Source of the DNA: Bacillota bacterium
Lineage (GTDB): Bacteria; Bacillota; Clostridia; Lachnospirales; Lachnospiraceae
Assembly: GCA_023398375.1 (NCBI GenBank)
Contig: JAEWSH010000037.1
Span: 326,556-390,555, forward strand
Length of the DNA: 64,000 nt
Direction of reading: 5' to 3'
Every line of letters begins with the position of its first letter. The stretch's first letter is position 1. Shown here one piece after another: positions 25,174 to 36,100 of this stretch. The notes beneath the pieces are model-generated. The model searched no databases, was not told the DNA's origin, and saw only the letters and a program-made list of their open reading frames with translations. A program made the position numbers and the translations under genes.

Positions 25174-28100
25174 CTAGTGATTCCTGTTGGCATAGAATGC
25201 TTCAATTTGTGCCTGTTCTGCGCTTAAGCCCTTTTCTTCCATTTGAACGATTGCCTTCAACATTCTTTCATAGTCATGCGGAATGATCTTCTTGAACTTA
25301 GGTAAATATTCCCCAAAGTTATCCAGAATTTCTTTTCCTTTTTCTGAATTCGTATATGCCACATGCTCTTTAATCATGTCTTTCAATTCAATTACATCAT
25401 ATTTAGAAGTAATCTCGCTGGAGGATACCATTTCTTTATTTACTTTTGTATACAGATCGCTGTTTTCATCTAATACATACGCAATACCGCCGCTCATACC
25501 TGCTGCAAAGTTCTTACCGATAGTTCCAAGTATCACGACTCTGCCGCCTGTCATATATTCACAACCATGATCGCCGACACCTTCTACAACAGCATGCACG
25601 CCCGAATTACGTACACAGAAACGTTCTCCTGCCACACCATTGATATATGCCTTTCCACTGGTGGCACCATAAAAAGCAACATTACCAATGATAATATTCT
25701 CATCCTGTTTGAATTTGCTTCCTTTTGGTGGATACACAATTAACTTACCGCCCGATAATCCTTTTCCAAAATAATCGTTGCTATCCCCGACCAATTCAAG
25801 CGTCAGTCCTTTTGGTATGAACGCACCAAAACTCTGTCCTCCTGCTCCATTACAAAGCACACGGTAAGTATCTTCCTGCAAAGTATCATAAAAGCGTTTT
25901 GTAATTTCAGAACCTAATATCGTACCAAATGCTCTGTCCGTGTTCTTAACATCAACCTCAATACTTCTCTTTTGTTTCTGATCCATTGCTTTTTCCAGTT
26001 GTTTTAACAATACTTTTTCATCCAAAGTCTTCTCTAATTGAAAATCATATACTTGTTTTGGATCAAAGATAACTTTTTCCTTCATTCCCACATATGGGTT
26101 CTCCAAGATATTTTTCAGATCAACCTTTGATTTATCGGATCCTAATTCTTCTTTAATAGTAAGAAGATCAGTTCTTCCCACTAATTCATCAACGGTGCGT
26201 ACCCCCAGTTTTGCCATATATTCCCGTAATTCCTGTGCAATGAACTGCATGAAATGGATTACATATTCCGGTTTTCCTTTAAACCTCTTACGAAGTTCAG
26301 GATTCTGTGTTGCAACACCTACTGGACAGGTATCCAGATTACATACACGCATCATAACACATCCCATGGTGACCAATGGCGCCGTTGCAAATCCGAATTC
26401 CTCCGCACCAAGCAGTGCCGCAATTGCAACATCCCTGCCGCTCATTAATTTACCATCCGTTTCAATACGTACTTTATTTCTAAGACCGTTCATAATAAGC
26501 GTCTGATGGGTCTCTGCAAGTCCTAATTCCCAAGGGAGACCGGCATTATGAATAGAACTTCTGGATGCTGCACCAGTTCCTCCATCATACCCTGATACCA
26601 GTATGACCTGTGCACCCGCTTTTGCCACACCGGCAGCTACCGTACCAACTCCGGCTTCTGATACTAATTTTACCGAAATTCTTGCGTCTTTATTAGAATT
26701 TTTCAAATCATATATTAACTGTGCCAGATCTTCAATAGAATAGATGTCGTGATGCGGCGGCGGCGAAATAAGACCAACGCCAGGCGTTGAATGTCTTGTC
26801 TTAGCTACCCATGGATATACCTTCCCACCAGGAAGATGTCCGCCTTCCCCAGGTTTTGCACCTTGCGCCATTTTAATCTGAATTTCCTTTGCACTGACCA
26901 GATATCTGCTAGTAACACCAAAACGACCGGACGCTACCTGCTTGATTGCAGAACATCTGTTTATTCCATCTTTTCCTATCTGTAATCGATCCAGATCTTC
27001 TCCACCTTCACCACTGTTGGATTTACCATGAAGCTGATTCATTGCAATTGCCAATGTCTCATGTGCTTCCTTAGAAATGGAGCCATATGACATAGCACCT
27101 GTCTTAAATCTGGTCACAATGGATTCAATGCTTTCAACTTCTTCAATCGGCACACCTTTTTTGGGATACTTGAAGTCCATAAGCCCTCTCAGATTTTTAA
27201 TGGATTCCTCATCATTTACCAAAGATGTATATTGCTTGAACATATTGTAATCATTTCTCTTGGTAGATTCCTGCAATAAGTGAATGGTTGCCGGATTATA
27301 CAGATGTTCTTCGGCTCCGCTTCTCATTTTATGCCGGCCTGGATTATCCAATGTCAGGTCTGTCTCTAATCCCAATGGATCGAACGCTTTTGAGTGAAGT
27401 TCATCTACCTGTTTCTCGATATCTCCTAGAGATAATCCACCTACACGGCACACAGTATCCGTAAAATATTTCTGTACAACATCGTAGTTAATACCGATTG
27501 CTTCAAAAATCTGTGAGCCCTGATAAGACTGAATCGTGGAGATACCCATCTTGGATGCGATCTTAACAATTCCATGCAAGATAGCATTATTATAATCATC
27601 CACTGCTGCATAATAATCCTTATCCAGCATTCTGTTATCAATCAGTTCTTTGATAGATTCCTGTGCAAGATATGGATTGATCGCACAGGCACCATATCCT
27701 AAGAGTGTAGCAAAATGATGTACTTCCCTTGGTTCTGCTGATTCCAGGATCATAGCTACGCTGGTTCTTTTCTTTGTCTTGACCAGATGCTGCTGAAGCG
27801 CAGATACTGCTAACAGGGACGGAATCGCCACATGATTCTCGTCAACACCGCGATCCGATAAAATCAGAATATTAGCACCATCTCTATACGCTCTGTCAAC
27901 TTCCACGAATAATCTTTCGATCGCACGTTCAAGGCTCGTGTTCTTATAATACGTAATCGGAACTACTTCAACCGTAAAGCCTTCCGCTTTCATGCTCTTG
28001 ATCTTCATAAGATCGGTGTTGGTCAAAATAGGGTTATTTACCTTTAACACGTTACAATTCTTTGCTGTTTCCTCAAGTAAGTTGCCATCAGTTCCAATAT

Positions 28101-29721
28101 ATACGCTTGTTGATGTAACTACTTCTTCACGGATCGCATCAATCGGCGGATTGGTTACCTGTGCAAATAGCTGCTTAAAATAATGGAACAGCGGATGATG
28201 CGTTTTGGATAAGATCGGTATCGGAGTATCAACACCCATCGCCGCAATCGCCTCAGATCCCGTCTTAGCCATCGGCAAAATAGATGTTTTTAATTCCTCA
28301 TATGTGTAGCCAAATGCCTTTTGCATTCTTTGTCTTTCTTTATAAGAAAATTCCGGTACTCTTTCATTTGGAATCTTAAGACTTTTTAGAGCTACCAGAT
28401 TATTATCCAGCCATTCACCATAAGGCTGTCTGCCTGCATAAGAGGATTTCAGATGGTCATCATCTACAACGATGCCCTTTATCGTATCGATCAATAACAT
28501 CTTACCCGGGCGCAGTCTTTCTTTCTTAATGATCTTCGTTGGGTCAATGTCAAGGACACCTACCTCTGACGACAGAATCACCTGATCATCACTCGTAATG
28601 TAATATCTGGAAGGACGAAGTCCATTACGGTCAAGTACTGCTCCCATAATATCACCATCACTGAACAGAATAGATGCCGGTCCATCCCATGGCTCCATCA
28701 TCGTAGCATAATATTGGTAGAAATCTCTCTTTGTCTGGGAGATTGTCTTATTATTAGCCCATGGCTCTGGAATCGTGATCATAACGGCCAAAGGTAATTC
28801 CATACCGCTCATTACCAGAAACTCCAATGCATTATCAAGCATTGCTGAGTCAGACCCAGCTGCATTGATCACCGGAAGAACCTTATGTAGTTCCCCATGC
28901 AGATGCTCTGATTCCATTGTCTCTTCACGTGCCAGCATTTTATCTACATTCCCACGAATTGTATTGATCTCACCGTTATGTACGATGAATCTATTTGGAT
29001 GTGCTCTTTCCCAGCTCGGATTCGTGTTGGTAGAAAAACGTGAATGCACGATCGCAATCGCTGAATCGTATTCCGGACTTTGTAGATCCTCAAAAAAAGT
29101 ACGCAGCTGTCCAACTAAAAACATACCTTTATATACAATTGTCCTGCTGGAAAGCGATACCACATATGAATTGTCGACTGACTGCTCGTAAACACGACGT
29201 ACAATGTAAAGTCTGCGGTCAAATGCCAGTCCTTTTTCCACATTTCTTGGCTTTTTGATGAATGCCTGCATAATGAAAGGCATGCATTCTACCGCCTTAT
29301 GACCTAATACGTCTGGCACAGTAGGAACCTCTCTCCAACCCAAAAATTCCAATCCTTCTTTTTCAACGATAATTTCAAACATCTTTTTGGATTGGTTTCT
29401 CTTCAATTCGTCTTGCGGCATGAAGAACATACCAATACCATATTCTCTCTCACCGCCTAAATTAATAGTAAGTGAACGCGTAACTTTAGTAAAAAATGTA
29501 TGTGAAATCTGTAGTAAGATTCCAACACCATCTCCTGTCTTTCCTTCTGCATCTTTTCCTGCTCTATGTTCCAGATTTTCTACAATTTTCAGTGCATTTT
29601 CAACGGTTTCTCTTGTCTTAACTCCCTTGATATTAACACATGCACCAATACCGCAGTTATCATGCTCAAACTCTGGACGGTATAAAGTAGCTTTTGGAAC
29701 ATTCAGTCGTGAATCAAACAT
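25174..29721 (-). CDS. gltB: Glutamate synthase large subunit
   Basis: Alpha subunit of 1515 residues, standard length. Domains in order: class II glutaminase with the nucleophile in NCGIGACVN (Cys23, so a short propeptide of about 22 residues should be removed); a central domain; the FMN/2-oxoglutarate barrel (GEGGHLPGGKVYPWVAKTR, LVSGYDGGTGAASRSS) with the 3Fe-4S motif CVMMRVCNLDTCPVGVATQ; and the C-terminal beta-helix (MTGGRVVILGTIGKNFAAGM). The glutaminase releases ammonia, which is tunnelled to the barrel and added to 2-oxoglutarate. It is first in the gltBD operon and has its own promoter. Confidence 0.98.
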   Translation of the reverse strand: MFDSRLNVPKATLYRPEFEHDNCGIGACVNIKGVKTRETVENALKIVENLEHRAGKDAEGKTGDGVGILLQISHTFFTKVTRSLTINLGGEREYGIGMFFMPQDELKRNQSKKMFEIIVEKEGLEFLGWREVPTVPDVLGHKAVECMPFIMQAFIKKPRNVEKGLAFDRRLYIVRRVYEQSVDNSYVVSLSSRTIVYKGMFLVGQLRTFFEDLQSPEYDSAIAIVHSRFSTNTNPSWERAHPNRFIVHNGEINTIRGNVDKMLAREETMESEHLHGELHKVLPVINAAGSDSAMLDNALEFLVMSGMELPLAVMITIPEPWANNKTISQTKRDFYQYYATMMEPWDGPASILFSDGDIMGAVLDRNGLRPSRYYITSDDQVILSSEVGVLDIDPTKIIKKERLRPGKMLLIDTIKGIVVDDDHLKSSYAGRQPYGEWLDNNLVALKSLKIPNERVPEFSYKERQRMQKAFGYTYEELKTSILPMAKTGSEAIAAMGVDTPIPILSKTHHPLFHYFKQLFAQVTNPPIDAIREEVVTSTSVYIGTDGNLLEETAKNCNVLKVNNPILTNTDLMKIKSMKAEGFTVEVVPITYYKNTSLERAIERLFVEVDRAYRDGANILILSDRGVDENHVAIPSLLAVSALQQHLVKTKKRTSVAMILESAEPREVHHFATLLGYGACAINPYLAQESIKELIDNRMLDKDYYAAVDDYNNAILHGIVKIASKMGISTIQSYQGSQIFEAIGINYDVVQKYFTDTVCRVGGLSLGDIEKQVDELHSKAFDPLGLETDLTLDNPGRHKMRSGAEEHLYNPATIHLLQESTKRNDYNMFKQYTSLVNDEESIKNLRGLMDFKYPKKGVPIEEVESIESIVTRFKTGAMSYGSISKEAHETLAIAMNQLHGKSNSGEGGEDLDRLQIGKDGINRCSAIKQVASGRFGVTSRYLVSAKEIQIKMAQGAKPGEGGHLPGGKVYPWVAKTRHSTPGVGLISPPPHHDIYSIEDLAQLIYDLKNSNKDARISVKLVSEAGVGTVAAGVAKAGAQVILVSGYDGGTGAASRSSIHNAGLPWELGLAETHQTLIMNGLRNKVRIETDGKLMSGRDVAIAALLGAEEFGFATAPLVTMGCVMMRVCNLDTCPVGVATQNPELRKRFKGKPEYVIHFMQFIAQELREYMAKLGVRTVDELVGRTDLLTIKEELGSDKSKVDLKNILENPYVGMKEKVIFDPKQVYDFQLEKTLDEKVLLKQLEKAMDQKQKRSIEVDVKNTDRAFGTILGSEITKRFYDTLQEDTYRVLCNGAGGQSFGAFIPKGLTLELVGDSNDYFGKGLSGGKLIVYPPKGSKFKQDENIIIGNVAFYGATSGKAYINGVAGERFCVRNSGVHAVVEGVGDHGCEYMTGGRVVILGTIGKNFAAGMSGGIAYVLDENSDLYTKVNKEMVSSSEITSKYDVIELKDMIKEHVAYTNSEKGKEILDNFGEYLPKFKKIIPHDYERMLKAIVQMEEKGLSAEQAQIEAFYANRNH

Positions 29722-29850
29722 GTTCTCTAAATCCTTCCTTTCTCAATCTAATGAAACCCATGCAACAGCATTACATTCGTATCCCTCAAAAGTTGTCCTG
29801 TTATCCGATCCCGTAAATACTGTGTCTATCACATTTTTACGATTGTTAAT

Positions 29851-29879
29851 ATAATACAACATTTTTTTCACACTGTAAA
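29851..29879 (-). promoter_or_regulatory. Promoter of gltBD
   Basis: On the minus strand TTTACA (29879-29874) and TATTAT (29856-29851) are 17 bases apart, giving a leader of about 120 bases. I see no clear CodY or TnrA site or riboswitch in the leader. Confidence 0.65.
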
Positions 29880-29995
29880 TAATTATTTTCTTTGAATTGT
29901 CTGATTATTTGTCTATTATTATATTAAAATTTATTTGTCAGTTATTTTACGCTTATTGCATATCTGTTGTACTGTTTTAGGAACATTTTGGCAAT

Positions 29996-30021
29996 AAAAA
30001 AAAGACTAATTCGTATTAGTC
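29996..30021 (-). terminator. Terminator overlapping the HAD-CPBP stop codon
   Basis: GACTAAT and ATTAGTC (30004-30021) form a perfect 7-pair stem with loop TCGT, followed on the minus strand by T8 (30003-29996). The stop codon of the HAD-CPBP gene (30008-30006) lies inside the stem. Confidence 0.88.
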
Positions 30022-31505
30022 TTTTTCATTTTAATCATTTGAAAAAGTGTCAGTATTGAAATTGTCATAAATATAACACAATTTAAGGGTTTATTTACCA
30101 TATCCTGCAATGGATAATTCCGGGTAATCATAAACACACTAATATTTGCAGCCCCATGAAAGATAATCGGAATCAGTATATGATCGTACTTCACATAACA
30201 GATTGCAATCAATAATCCCAATAGAAATCCATATACTCCCTGTACCAGATTGCCATGGTACATCCCAAAAATAAATGCTGATACAATGACTCCAATTGCT
30301 GTGGTATAATAGTTCTCTATTCTTTTAAATACAATCCCTCTAAACACCAATTCTTCTGCAATTGGTGTAATCAGCCCGTATACTAGGATTCCCATTGGTA
30401 TGGATATGGAATATTGCATTTTAGCTACTTCCTTATAGGCATCTGATAAACTGCTGAAATCAACATAGGATAATGCAATATTGCACGCAAGTGCAGCACT
30501 CGCTCCCATAATGGCCGTCAGCAGAAAGAGAATCCATTTTTCTTTTCCTAAAACAATCTGCGGCTTTTCTGTCCGTAATCTGTCTTTCTTATAAATATGA
30601 TACATAAATGGAATTGCTGCCAGTGTTGCTGCAGTGTTTAAATATACTGATACCTTTCCAGTCCATTCCCATCCCAGACTGCTTGCAATGGTTCCTTTTG
30701 TCTGCAGATACGACTGCACGACAATAACTCCGGCAATGATAACAATATTGCTGATTAGCCAATACAGTGCGATCGGTAATAATATCTGCCATGCCTTATA
30801 AAAAGAATCACGAACAGAATGTTTCTTTTCCTTATTCCTGCTCTTCTCTGTAGGCAGAAGCAGATTTTGAAGTTCTGGTACTGTATCTACAATATATGTA
30901 GCTCCCGCACATCTTAATTCTTCACTTCCGCCATATCCGTAGCTGACGCCAATGCTGTCTATCTTATGAGCTTTTGCTCCTTCGACATCGAATCGTCGGT
31001 CTCCTATCATGACACACTTGTCATAATCTTTTTTTCCGGAAGGAATCAATTGTCTTAATGCTTCCTCCACGACCTCTTCTTTCTTTCCACGCGTTCCATC
31101 TAATTCACTGCCGACTATAGTGTCAAAAAAATCTTTTATTTGAAAATGTAGTAAAATCTTTTCTACAAATACCGTTGGTTTGCTGGATGCAATTCCCATC
31201 CGTATTCCTGCATTCTTTAAAGCATGGAGCATATCCGCAATTCCAGGATATATCTCATTTTCATACAAGCCCGTTTCTTCGAACCGCTCTCTATATTTCT
31301 TTACGGCCTGTCCGGCCTGTTCTTCAGACATCTGATAGAATTCCATAAAACTGTCTTTTAATGGTGGGCCTATAAAGGGTTCCAGCACATCCAGACTCTT
31401 TTCTATGATTCCGGCATCCGCAAGTGCATACTGCACCGATGTGCAAATGCCAATCTTGGGATCCGTTAATGTCCCGTCTAAATCAAATAGTATATATTGA
31501 TACAT
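30006..31505 (-). CDS. HAD phosphatase fused to a CPBP intramembrane protease-like domain
   Basis: Protein of 499 residues in two parts. Residues 1-215 are a HAD hydrolase of the phosphoglycolate phosphatase type: nucleophile motif FDLDGTLTD (Asp8, Asp10), SSKP near 108, and GDRRFDVEGA near 168. Residues about 235-499 carry seven or so membrane helices with the CPBP/CAAX-protease motifs: EELVFRG, then FGMYHGN and IFHGAANIS, which supply the Glu and His residues of the active site. Each half looks complete. The soluble phosphatase would sit in the cytoplasm and the rest in the membrane. I do not know a described function for this combination. GAGGAAAA precedes the ATG; the gene stands alone. 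Confidence 0.88.
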   Translation of the reverse strand: MYQYILFDLDGTLTDPKIGICTSVQYALADAGIIEKSLDVLEPFIGPPLKDSFMEFYQMSEEQAGQAVKKYRERFEETGLYENEIYPGIADMLHALKNAGIRMGIASSKPTVFVEKILLHFQIKDFFDTIVGSELDGTRGKKEEVVEEALRQLIPSGKKDYDKCVMIGDRRFDVEGAKAHKIDSIGVSYGYGGSEELRCAGATYIVDTVPELQNLLLPTEKSRNKEKKHSVRDSFYKAWQILLPIALYWLISNIVIIAGVIVVQSYLQTKGTIASSLGWEWTGKVSVYLNTAATLAAIPFMYHIYKKDRLRTEKPQIVLGKEKWILFLLTAIMGASAALACNIALSYVDFSSLSDAYKEVAKMQYSISIPMGILVYGLITPIAEELVFRGIVFKRIENYYTTAIGVIVSAFIFGMYHGNLVQGVYGFLLGLLIAICYVKYDHILIPIIFHGAANISVFMITRNYPLQDMVNKPLNCVIFMTISILTLFQMIKMKKTNTN

Positions 31506-31590
31506 ATAAATTTTCCTCTTTTACCGATAAATGAACTACCAATGATTATGAAAAAACTTATCAACTCAGCAGGCATCCGTATATGGCAGG

Positions 31591-31992
31591 CTAATCTAAC
31601 TTCTCAGCCTTGCCATTCTTATCCAGCTTATCAACAAAAAAATACTTGCGGATAGCAAACAAAAGCCCAATGGATACAACCCCAATACAGTTTTCAAAAA
31701 TTGTAGTATGTTCTACGATGAGCTGCCTTGCTATAGCAAAAAGTAATACTTCAATTACCGTATCTACATTATAGTTATAAATCATCTTTAAAAATTCAAT
31801 CCCAATCAATATATTAAAGGCTATTGCTAAAAAATATAAAAAAGCATTCTTAACATCATTGCTGAAATAAAGTTCTACTAAACCTGTAAATAAAACCTTC
31901 ATTGATATTACAATTCCAATAATAACAAAAACAGTAATTATGATTTCTAAATATATTATTAATTTGCTCAATACTTTTTGAATGTTCTTCAT
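31591..31992 (-). CDS. PsiE-like small membrane protein
   Basis: Protein of 133 residues with four membrane helices (LIIYLEIIITVFVIIGIVIS; FLYFLAIAFNILIGIEFLKM; VIEVLLFAIARQLIVEH; IGVVSIGLLFAIRKYFF). The block FLKMI...VIEVLLFAIARQLIVEH is typical of the phosphate-starvation-inducible PsiE family. The biochemical role of the family is not known. I chose the ATG at 31992 because GGAGGG lies 4 bases upstream; the ATG at 32004 contains that very site. It is a single gene. Confidence 0.72.
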   Translation of the reverse strand: MKNIQKVLSKLIIYLEIIITVFVIIGIVISMKVLFTGLVELYFSNDVKNAFLYFLAIAFNILIGIEFLKMIYNYNVDTVIEVLLFAIARQLIVEHTTIFENCIGVVSIGLLFAIRKYFFVDKLDKNGKAEKLD

Positions 31993-32170
31993 CCTGCCCT
32001 CCATGCTTTAGTTTACATCCTACTGTAATATTGTATCCATTACTATAATTCATGTCAATCAGAACGTGTGGAACTTATTTTTATAGTTTTTCTCACGGTA
32101 CTAATACGTCAGAATTGCTTCGCTTTGGAAACCTTGTTACTAAGAACACAAAATGAAAATAATTAACATA

Positions 32171-32199
32171 TTGACATTTCCTTAAGAAGCACTTATAGT
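32171..32199 (+). promoter_or_regulatory. Promoter of the TPP riboswitch-thiT transcript
   Basis: TTGACA (32171-32176) and TATAGT (32194-32199) are separated by exactly 17 bases, 29 bases before the riboswitch. Confidence 0.88.
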
Positions 32200-32227
32200 A
32201 AAAGGCAAATAATATAAATGACACACG

Positions 32228-32321
32228 CTAGGGGAGCTTATCGTATCTACGATTTCAGCTGAGACTGAGTAATTCTAACCCTCACTACTTGAACCGGATA
32301 ATACCGGCGTAAGGAAGCTGT
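32228..32321 (+). promoter_or_regulatory. TPP riboswitch (THI box)
   Basis: The conserved TPP-aptamer blocks are in order: AGGGGAGCTT at the start, GCTGAGACTGAG in the middle (the CTGAGA pyrimidine-sensor element), ACCCTC, then ACTTGAACCGGATAATACCGGCG and AAGGAAGC at the close, allowing for one or two changes from consensus. It lies 130 bases before a thiamine transporter gene and so should turn expression off when thiamine diphosphate is plentiful. Confidence 0.96.
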
Positions 32322-32422
32322 TCTTATATGGAATATCATTCTTTCCATTAGGAAGATTTTGTATCCGATATCCATATCAGACACTACTGCAAGCTTTTTG
32401 ACTTGTATGTAACCAAGTAGCC

Positions 32423-32450
32423 CCTCCTGTGTAAACAAGGAGGATTTTTT
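32423..32450 (+). terminator. Hairpin plus T6 that includes the thiT ribosome site
   Basis: CCTCCT (32423-32428) pairs with AGGAGG (32438-32443); T6 (32445-32450) follows and runs straight into the ATG of thiT. The 3' arm is the ribosome-binding site itself. The hairpin could act as the terminator of the TPP switch, as a ribosome-site sequestor, or both. Confidence 0.75.
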
Positions 32451-33026
32451 ATGTCAAAAACAGACACTATTTCACCCACAAAAGTATTTCACGCAAAAGC
32501 ACTTGCTTTTTCAGGCGCCGCCATCGCACTGGCAACTGTCATTTCAATGTTCATTAAGTTGCCTTCTTTGCCTTTGGGGGGATCCATCACGCTATTCAGT
32601 ATGTTGATCATCTGCCTGATCGGATATTGGTATGGCCCGATTGTCGGAATTACTGCTGCGTTTGCTTTTGGTATCCTGCAATTTATTACAGGTCCTTATG
32701 TCGTTCATCCGATACAGGTCATTCTTGATTTTCCGCTTGCTTTCGGTGCTCTTGGCATCTCAGGTTTTTTCCATAATGCGAAGAATGGTCTGATAAAAGG
32801 TTATATCGCAGGTGTACTAGGACGTTTTATCGTTCATTGCATATCGGGTGTTATTTTTTATACGGAATATGTGGGTAACTTTGGCGGCGATGCCGCAGCT
32901 ATTTGGACCGGAATCGTATACAATATGACTTATATTATTCCAGAGGCTGTTGCTACCTTAATTCTTTTATCTATTCCAGCAGTTCGCAAAGCATTAGGCG
33001 ATATGAAAAAACTAGCCATTTCTTAA
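32451..33026 (+). CDS. thiT: Energy-coupled thiamine transporter ThiT
   Basis: Membrane S component of an ECF transporter, 191 residues with six predicted helices. The order of motifs fits ThiT: AKALAFSGAAIALATVISMFIKLPSLPLGGSIT near the start, a G-Y-W-Y-G-P turn (LIGYWYGPIVGI), then LDFPLAFGALGISGFF and VYNMTYIIPEAVATLILL. It binds thiamine outside the cell and shares an ATPase/EcfT module encoded elsewhere. The TPP riboswitch just upstream confirms the substrate. Ribosome site AAGGAGG, 7 bases before the ATG, lies within the regulatory hairpin. One of few plus-strand genes here; it converges on addA. Confidence 0.95.
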   Translation: MSKTDTISPTKVFHAKALAFSGAAIALATVISMFIKLPSLPLGGSITLFSMLIICLIGYWYGPIVGITAAFAFGILQFITGPYVVHPIQVILDFPLAFGALGISGFFHNAKNGLIKGYIAGVLGRFIVHCISGVIFYTEYVGNFGGDAAAIWTGIVYNMTYIIPEAVATLILLSIPAVRKALGDMKKLAIS

Positions 33027-33055
33027 GCGAAATCTATTTCCTGTTTTTCACGCGA

Positions 33056-33094
33056 GCAGTCGCCAAACACATCTGATTTGTATTTGACGACTGC
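33056..33094. repeat. Hairpin between convergent thiT and addA
   Basis: GCAGTCG (33056-33062) pairs with CGACTGC (33088-33094), extended inward by CAAA/TTTG after one mismatch. There is no T run on either side, so its role as a terminator is weak, but it sits where two converging genes should end. Confidence 0.55.
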
Positions 33095-33102
33095 CGCTGA
33101 AA

Positions 33103-36100
33103 CTATATACGAAACTCTTTTCCAAGAGCAAAAGAATAGATTATTTTTTCCTTTACAGGTACTTGTAAAAGCTGTTCTAATGCTGATGCATAATAATCAA
33201 GCTGTTTCTGATAACGTTTCCGAAGCTCTTCGCCACTGTCTACCTTATCCGTTTTATAATCAGCGATTACCAGTCCATCCGCTTCTTCAAAATAAACATC
33301 CAGAATTCCCTGTACCAAAATGCTTTCTTCTTTCGGAAAATCTTCCTCTATTTTGTCCGCCGGAACTCCGATCACAAAAGGTTGTTCCCGGTACAAACAT
33401 TTTTTCTCATCAGCTTTCCTCATTCTTTCAGCAAGGTCCGTCTGCAGAAACCCAAAAATCTTATCTGCTCTGACAGCATTTCTATATGCCTCGGTCAGAC
33501 GTCCTTCGTTTACAAATGCATTCATTTGCTCCTTGATATCATCGGAAGATGTTACAGCCTGAAAATCCAGAAGTTCAAGAACTCTATGATATGCACTTCC
33601 TCTTGCCGTTCCCAGTATTTCTTCCTGTTCCTGCATGAATCTTGGAATATATGGTACGATTTCGGGTTCTTCATATAATACTTTTCCAAACTCCCCTGCA
33701 GTGGCCTGGCCCATTTTTTTTAACTCTGATACCGTTGTTTTGGTATATAGTCTGGAAAGAATAGTATGCGGATACCGATAAGAAAACTTCTCTTTGATAA
33801 CTTTTATTTTGTTTTTATCCGCCACTGTCTGCAATTGTCCCCTATGAAGCTGTCCCTTCATTGATTCTTTTTGTATGATTTCGTGAACTTTACCCTCAAT
33901 TAGATGCGCTGCATTACATACTTTTACCTGCATATCAGGACCTTTTTCATATAACTGATTCTTAGGGTTGTCTGTCATATTATATTTTTGTATCAGTTCC
34001 GACATACAGCGATGTCTGATCAGCGCTGCCAAAATATAATCCATAAAGCTATTCATACCTGCCAGCATGGTATATGGTAATGTGATTTCCTGATTCTGAG
34101 TAATTTGTAAAACGCGTGTTATCTTTTTCTCAATATCATCGACTATTCCAGTCATAATCAATTTTTCTTTTGCTCTCGTCATTGCCACATATAGGATCCT
34201 AAGCTCTTCCCCCAAATTTTCCTGCTGCATTTTCATAGCAATCACATTTTTTCGAAGTGTCGTTGCCTTATATCTTTCACTTGCATTAATATAATCTGTT
34301 CCGAGGCCGATATCCATATCCATAACGAGTACTTTTCTGGCATCCTGCATATTGAATTTTTTCGCCATCCCAGATACAAAACAAATTGGGAATTCCAGTC
34401 CTTTACTTTTGTGAATACTCATAATACGCACTACATTTGCATTTTCATCCTGAATGTTTGCCTCACCCAAATCCACATCATACTTCTGCATCTGCTCAAT
34501 ATAACGAATAAAACGGAATAGACCATGATAACTTGTCTTTTCAAAATCTATCGCCTTTTCCATGAGTTTATCCATATTGGCTTTCCTCTGTTCTCCTCCG
34601 GGCAGTGCACTCATATAATAATAAAATCCTATTTCTTCCATATACATATGCAGCAGTTCATGTATCGGTGTATAGGAGATTTTTTCACGATAACTGTCCA
34701 CCAATTCTAGAAAGGCTGTTATTTTATGTTGTAAAAAAGTATCTTCTCCATTCTCTGCATATGACAAAAGAGCTTCATAAAATAATCCTTTGCGACATGA
34801 AATCCGGATTTTGGCTAATTCTTCATCGGTAAATCCAAATACCATGGAAGTAAGTGTTGCACACAATGGTACATCCTGCAGCGGATTATCCAGCACCCTT
34901 AAAAAATTTAATGCTGTCTGTATCTCTATCGAAGAAAAATATCCTGTCTTAGATGTGATATGTGCAGGTACTCCTTCTTCCATCAATGTCTTTCGAAAAG
35001 TCTCATCCCAACCGCTATTGCTTCTAAGCAATATAACGATATCACGATACATCGCCGGCCGTAATTGTCCGCTTTCCTTATCCATCACCAGAAAAGTACC
35101 TGTCAGCTCGTGTATACGGTGTGCGATCACGAGCGCTTCTGTTTCCCTTGCATTCTCTGATTCTTCTTCCTTTTCTATGAGCAGTATTTCTGTCTGATTG
35201 CTCTGCGGAAGTTCATTTTCCTCTTCTCCGGCCGACAGAACAGGCGGATATTCTGCTCCCGGATAGAGTGCCGAATCCCTATCATATTGTACCCCGCCCA
35301 GGCTTTCGATCATGATCTGGTAAAATAGATAATTGACACTTTCGATCACTTCTTCTCTACTCCTAAAGTTCTGTTTTAAATCAATGCGGACCTTATTACT
35401 TCCATCCGGCTGATAACTATAATACTTTTCCATAAAGATTTCCGGTCTTGCCAAACGGAATTTATAGATGCTCTGCTTTACATCCCCTACCATGAACCGG
35501 TTATATTTTCCGGTTCCTTCTTTTGAAATACTTTTCAAAAGATATTCCTGAACCAGATTACTATCCTGATATTCGTCAATTAAAATCTCCTCAAAATATG
35601 CCTGATAATTGACTGCTGTTTTACTGGGTGTTATTTCACCATTTTCTTCCTGTAATAAAATCTGTAACGCAAAATGCTCCATATCTGTGAAATCAACGAT
35701 ATTCTTTTCTCTTTTTTGCGCCGAAAACAGTTCCATAAATTGCAGTGTCAAATCAATCAGCATATGAATTGCCGGCGCTGATGATCGTATATCCTGTAAA
35801 CATTGCTCCGGCGATATCCAGAAATATTGATTTCTGATTTTCTGGATGTTATCCTTGACACCATTTCGTATTAGCTTTACCATTTCTCTTTTTTCTTTTG
35901 ATATGGTGTCATCCTTTTTACTGGACAGACGTCCAAATGAAAGTGTCTGAAATACCTCATAATAGGCTCTATAATCCGGACACCCCGCAATCTTTGTCAG
36001 CATTTGATGCTCTGTATCCAACAGTTCCGCATACATATAAGGTCCATCTGATTGTTCACACAGTTGAATAGCTCCCTTAATCTGTTCCACACAGCTCATT

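Noticed and set aside
29387..29854. Plus-strand frame of 155 residues
   Set aside because: Reverse-frame shadow of gltB and its promoter; no ribosome site.
32247..32438. Minus-strand frame of 63 residues
   Set aside because: It is the reverse strand of the TPP riboswitch and its linker.
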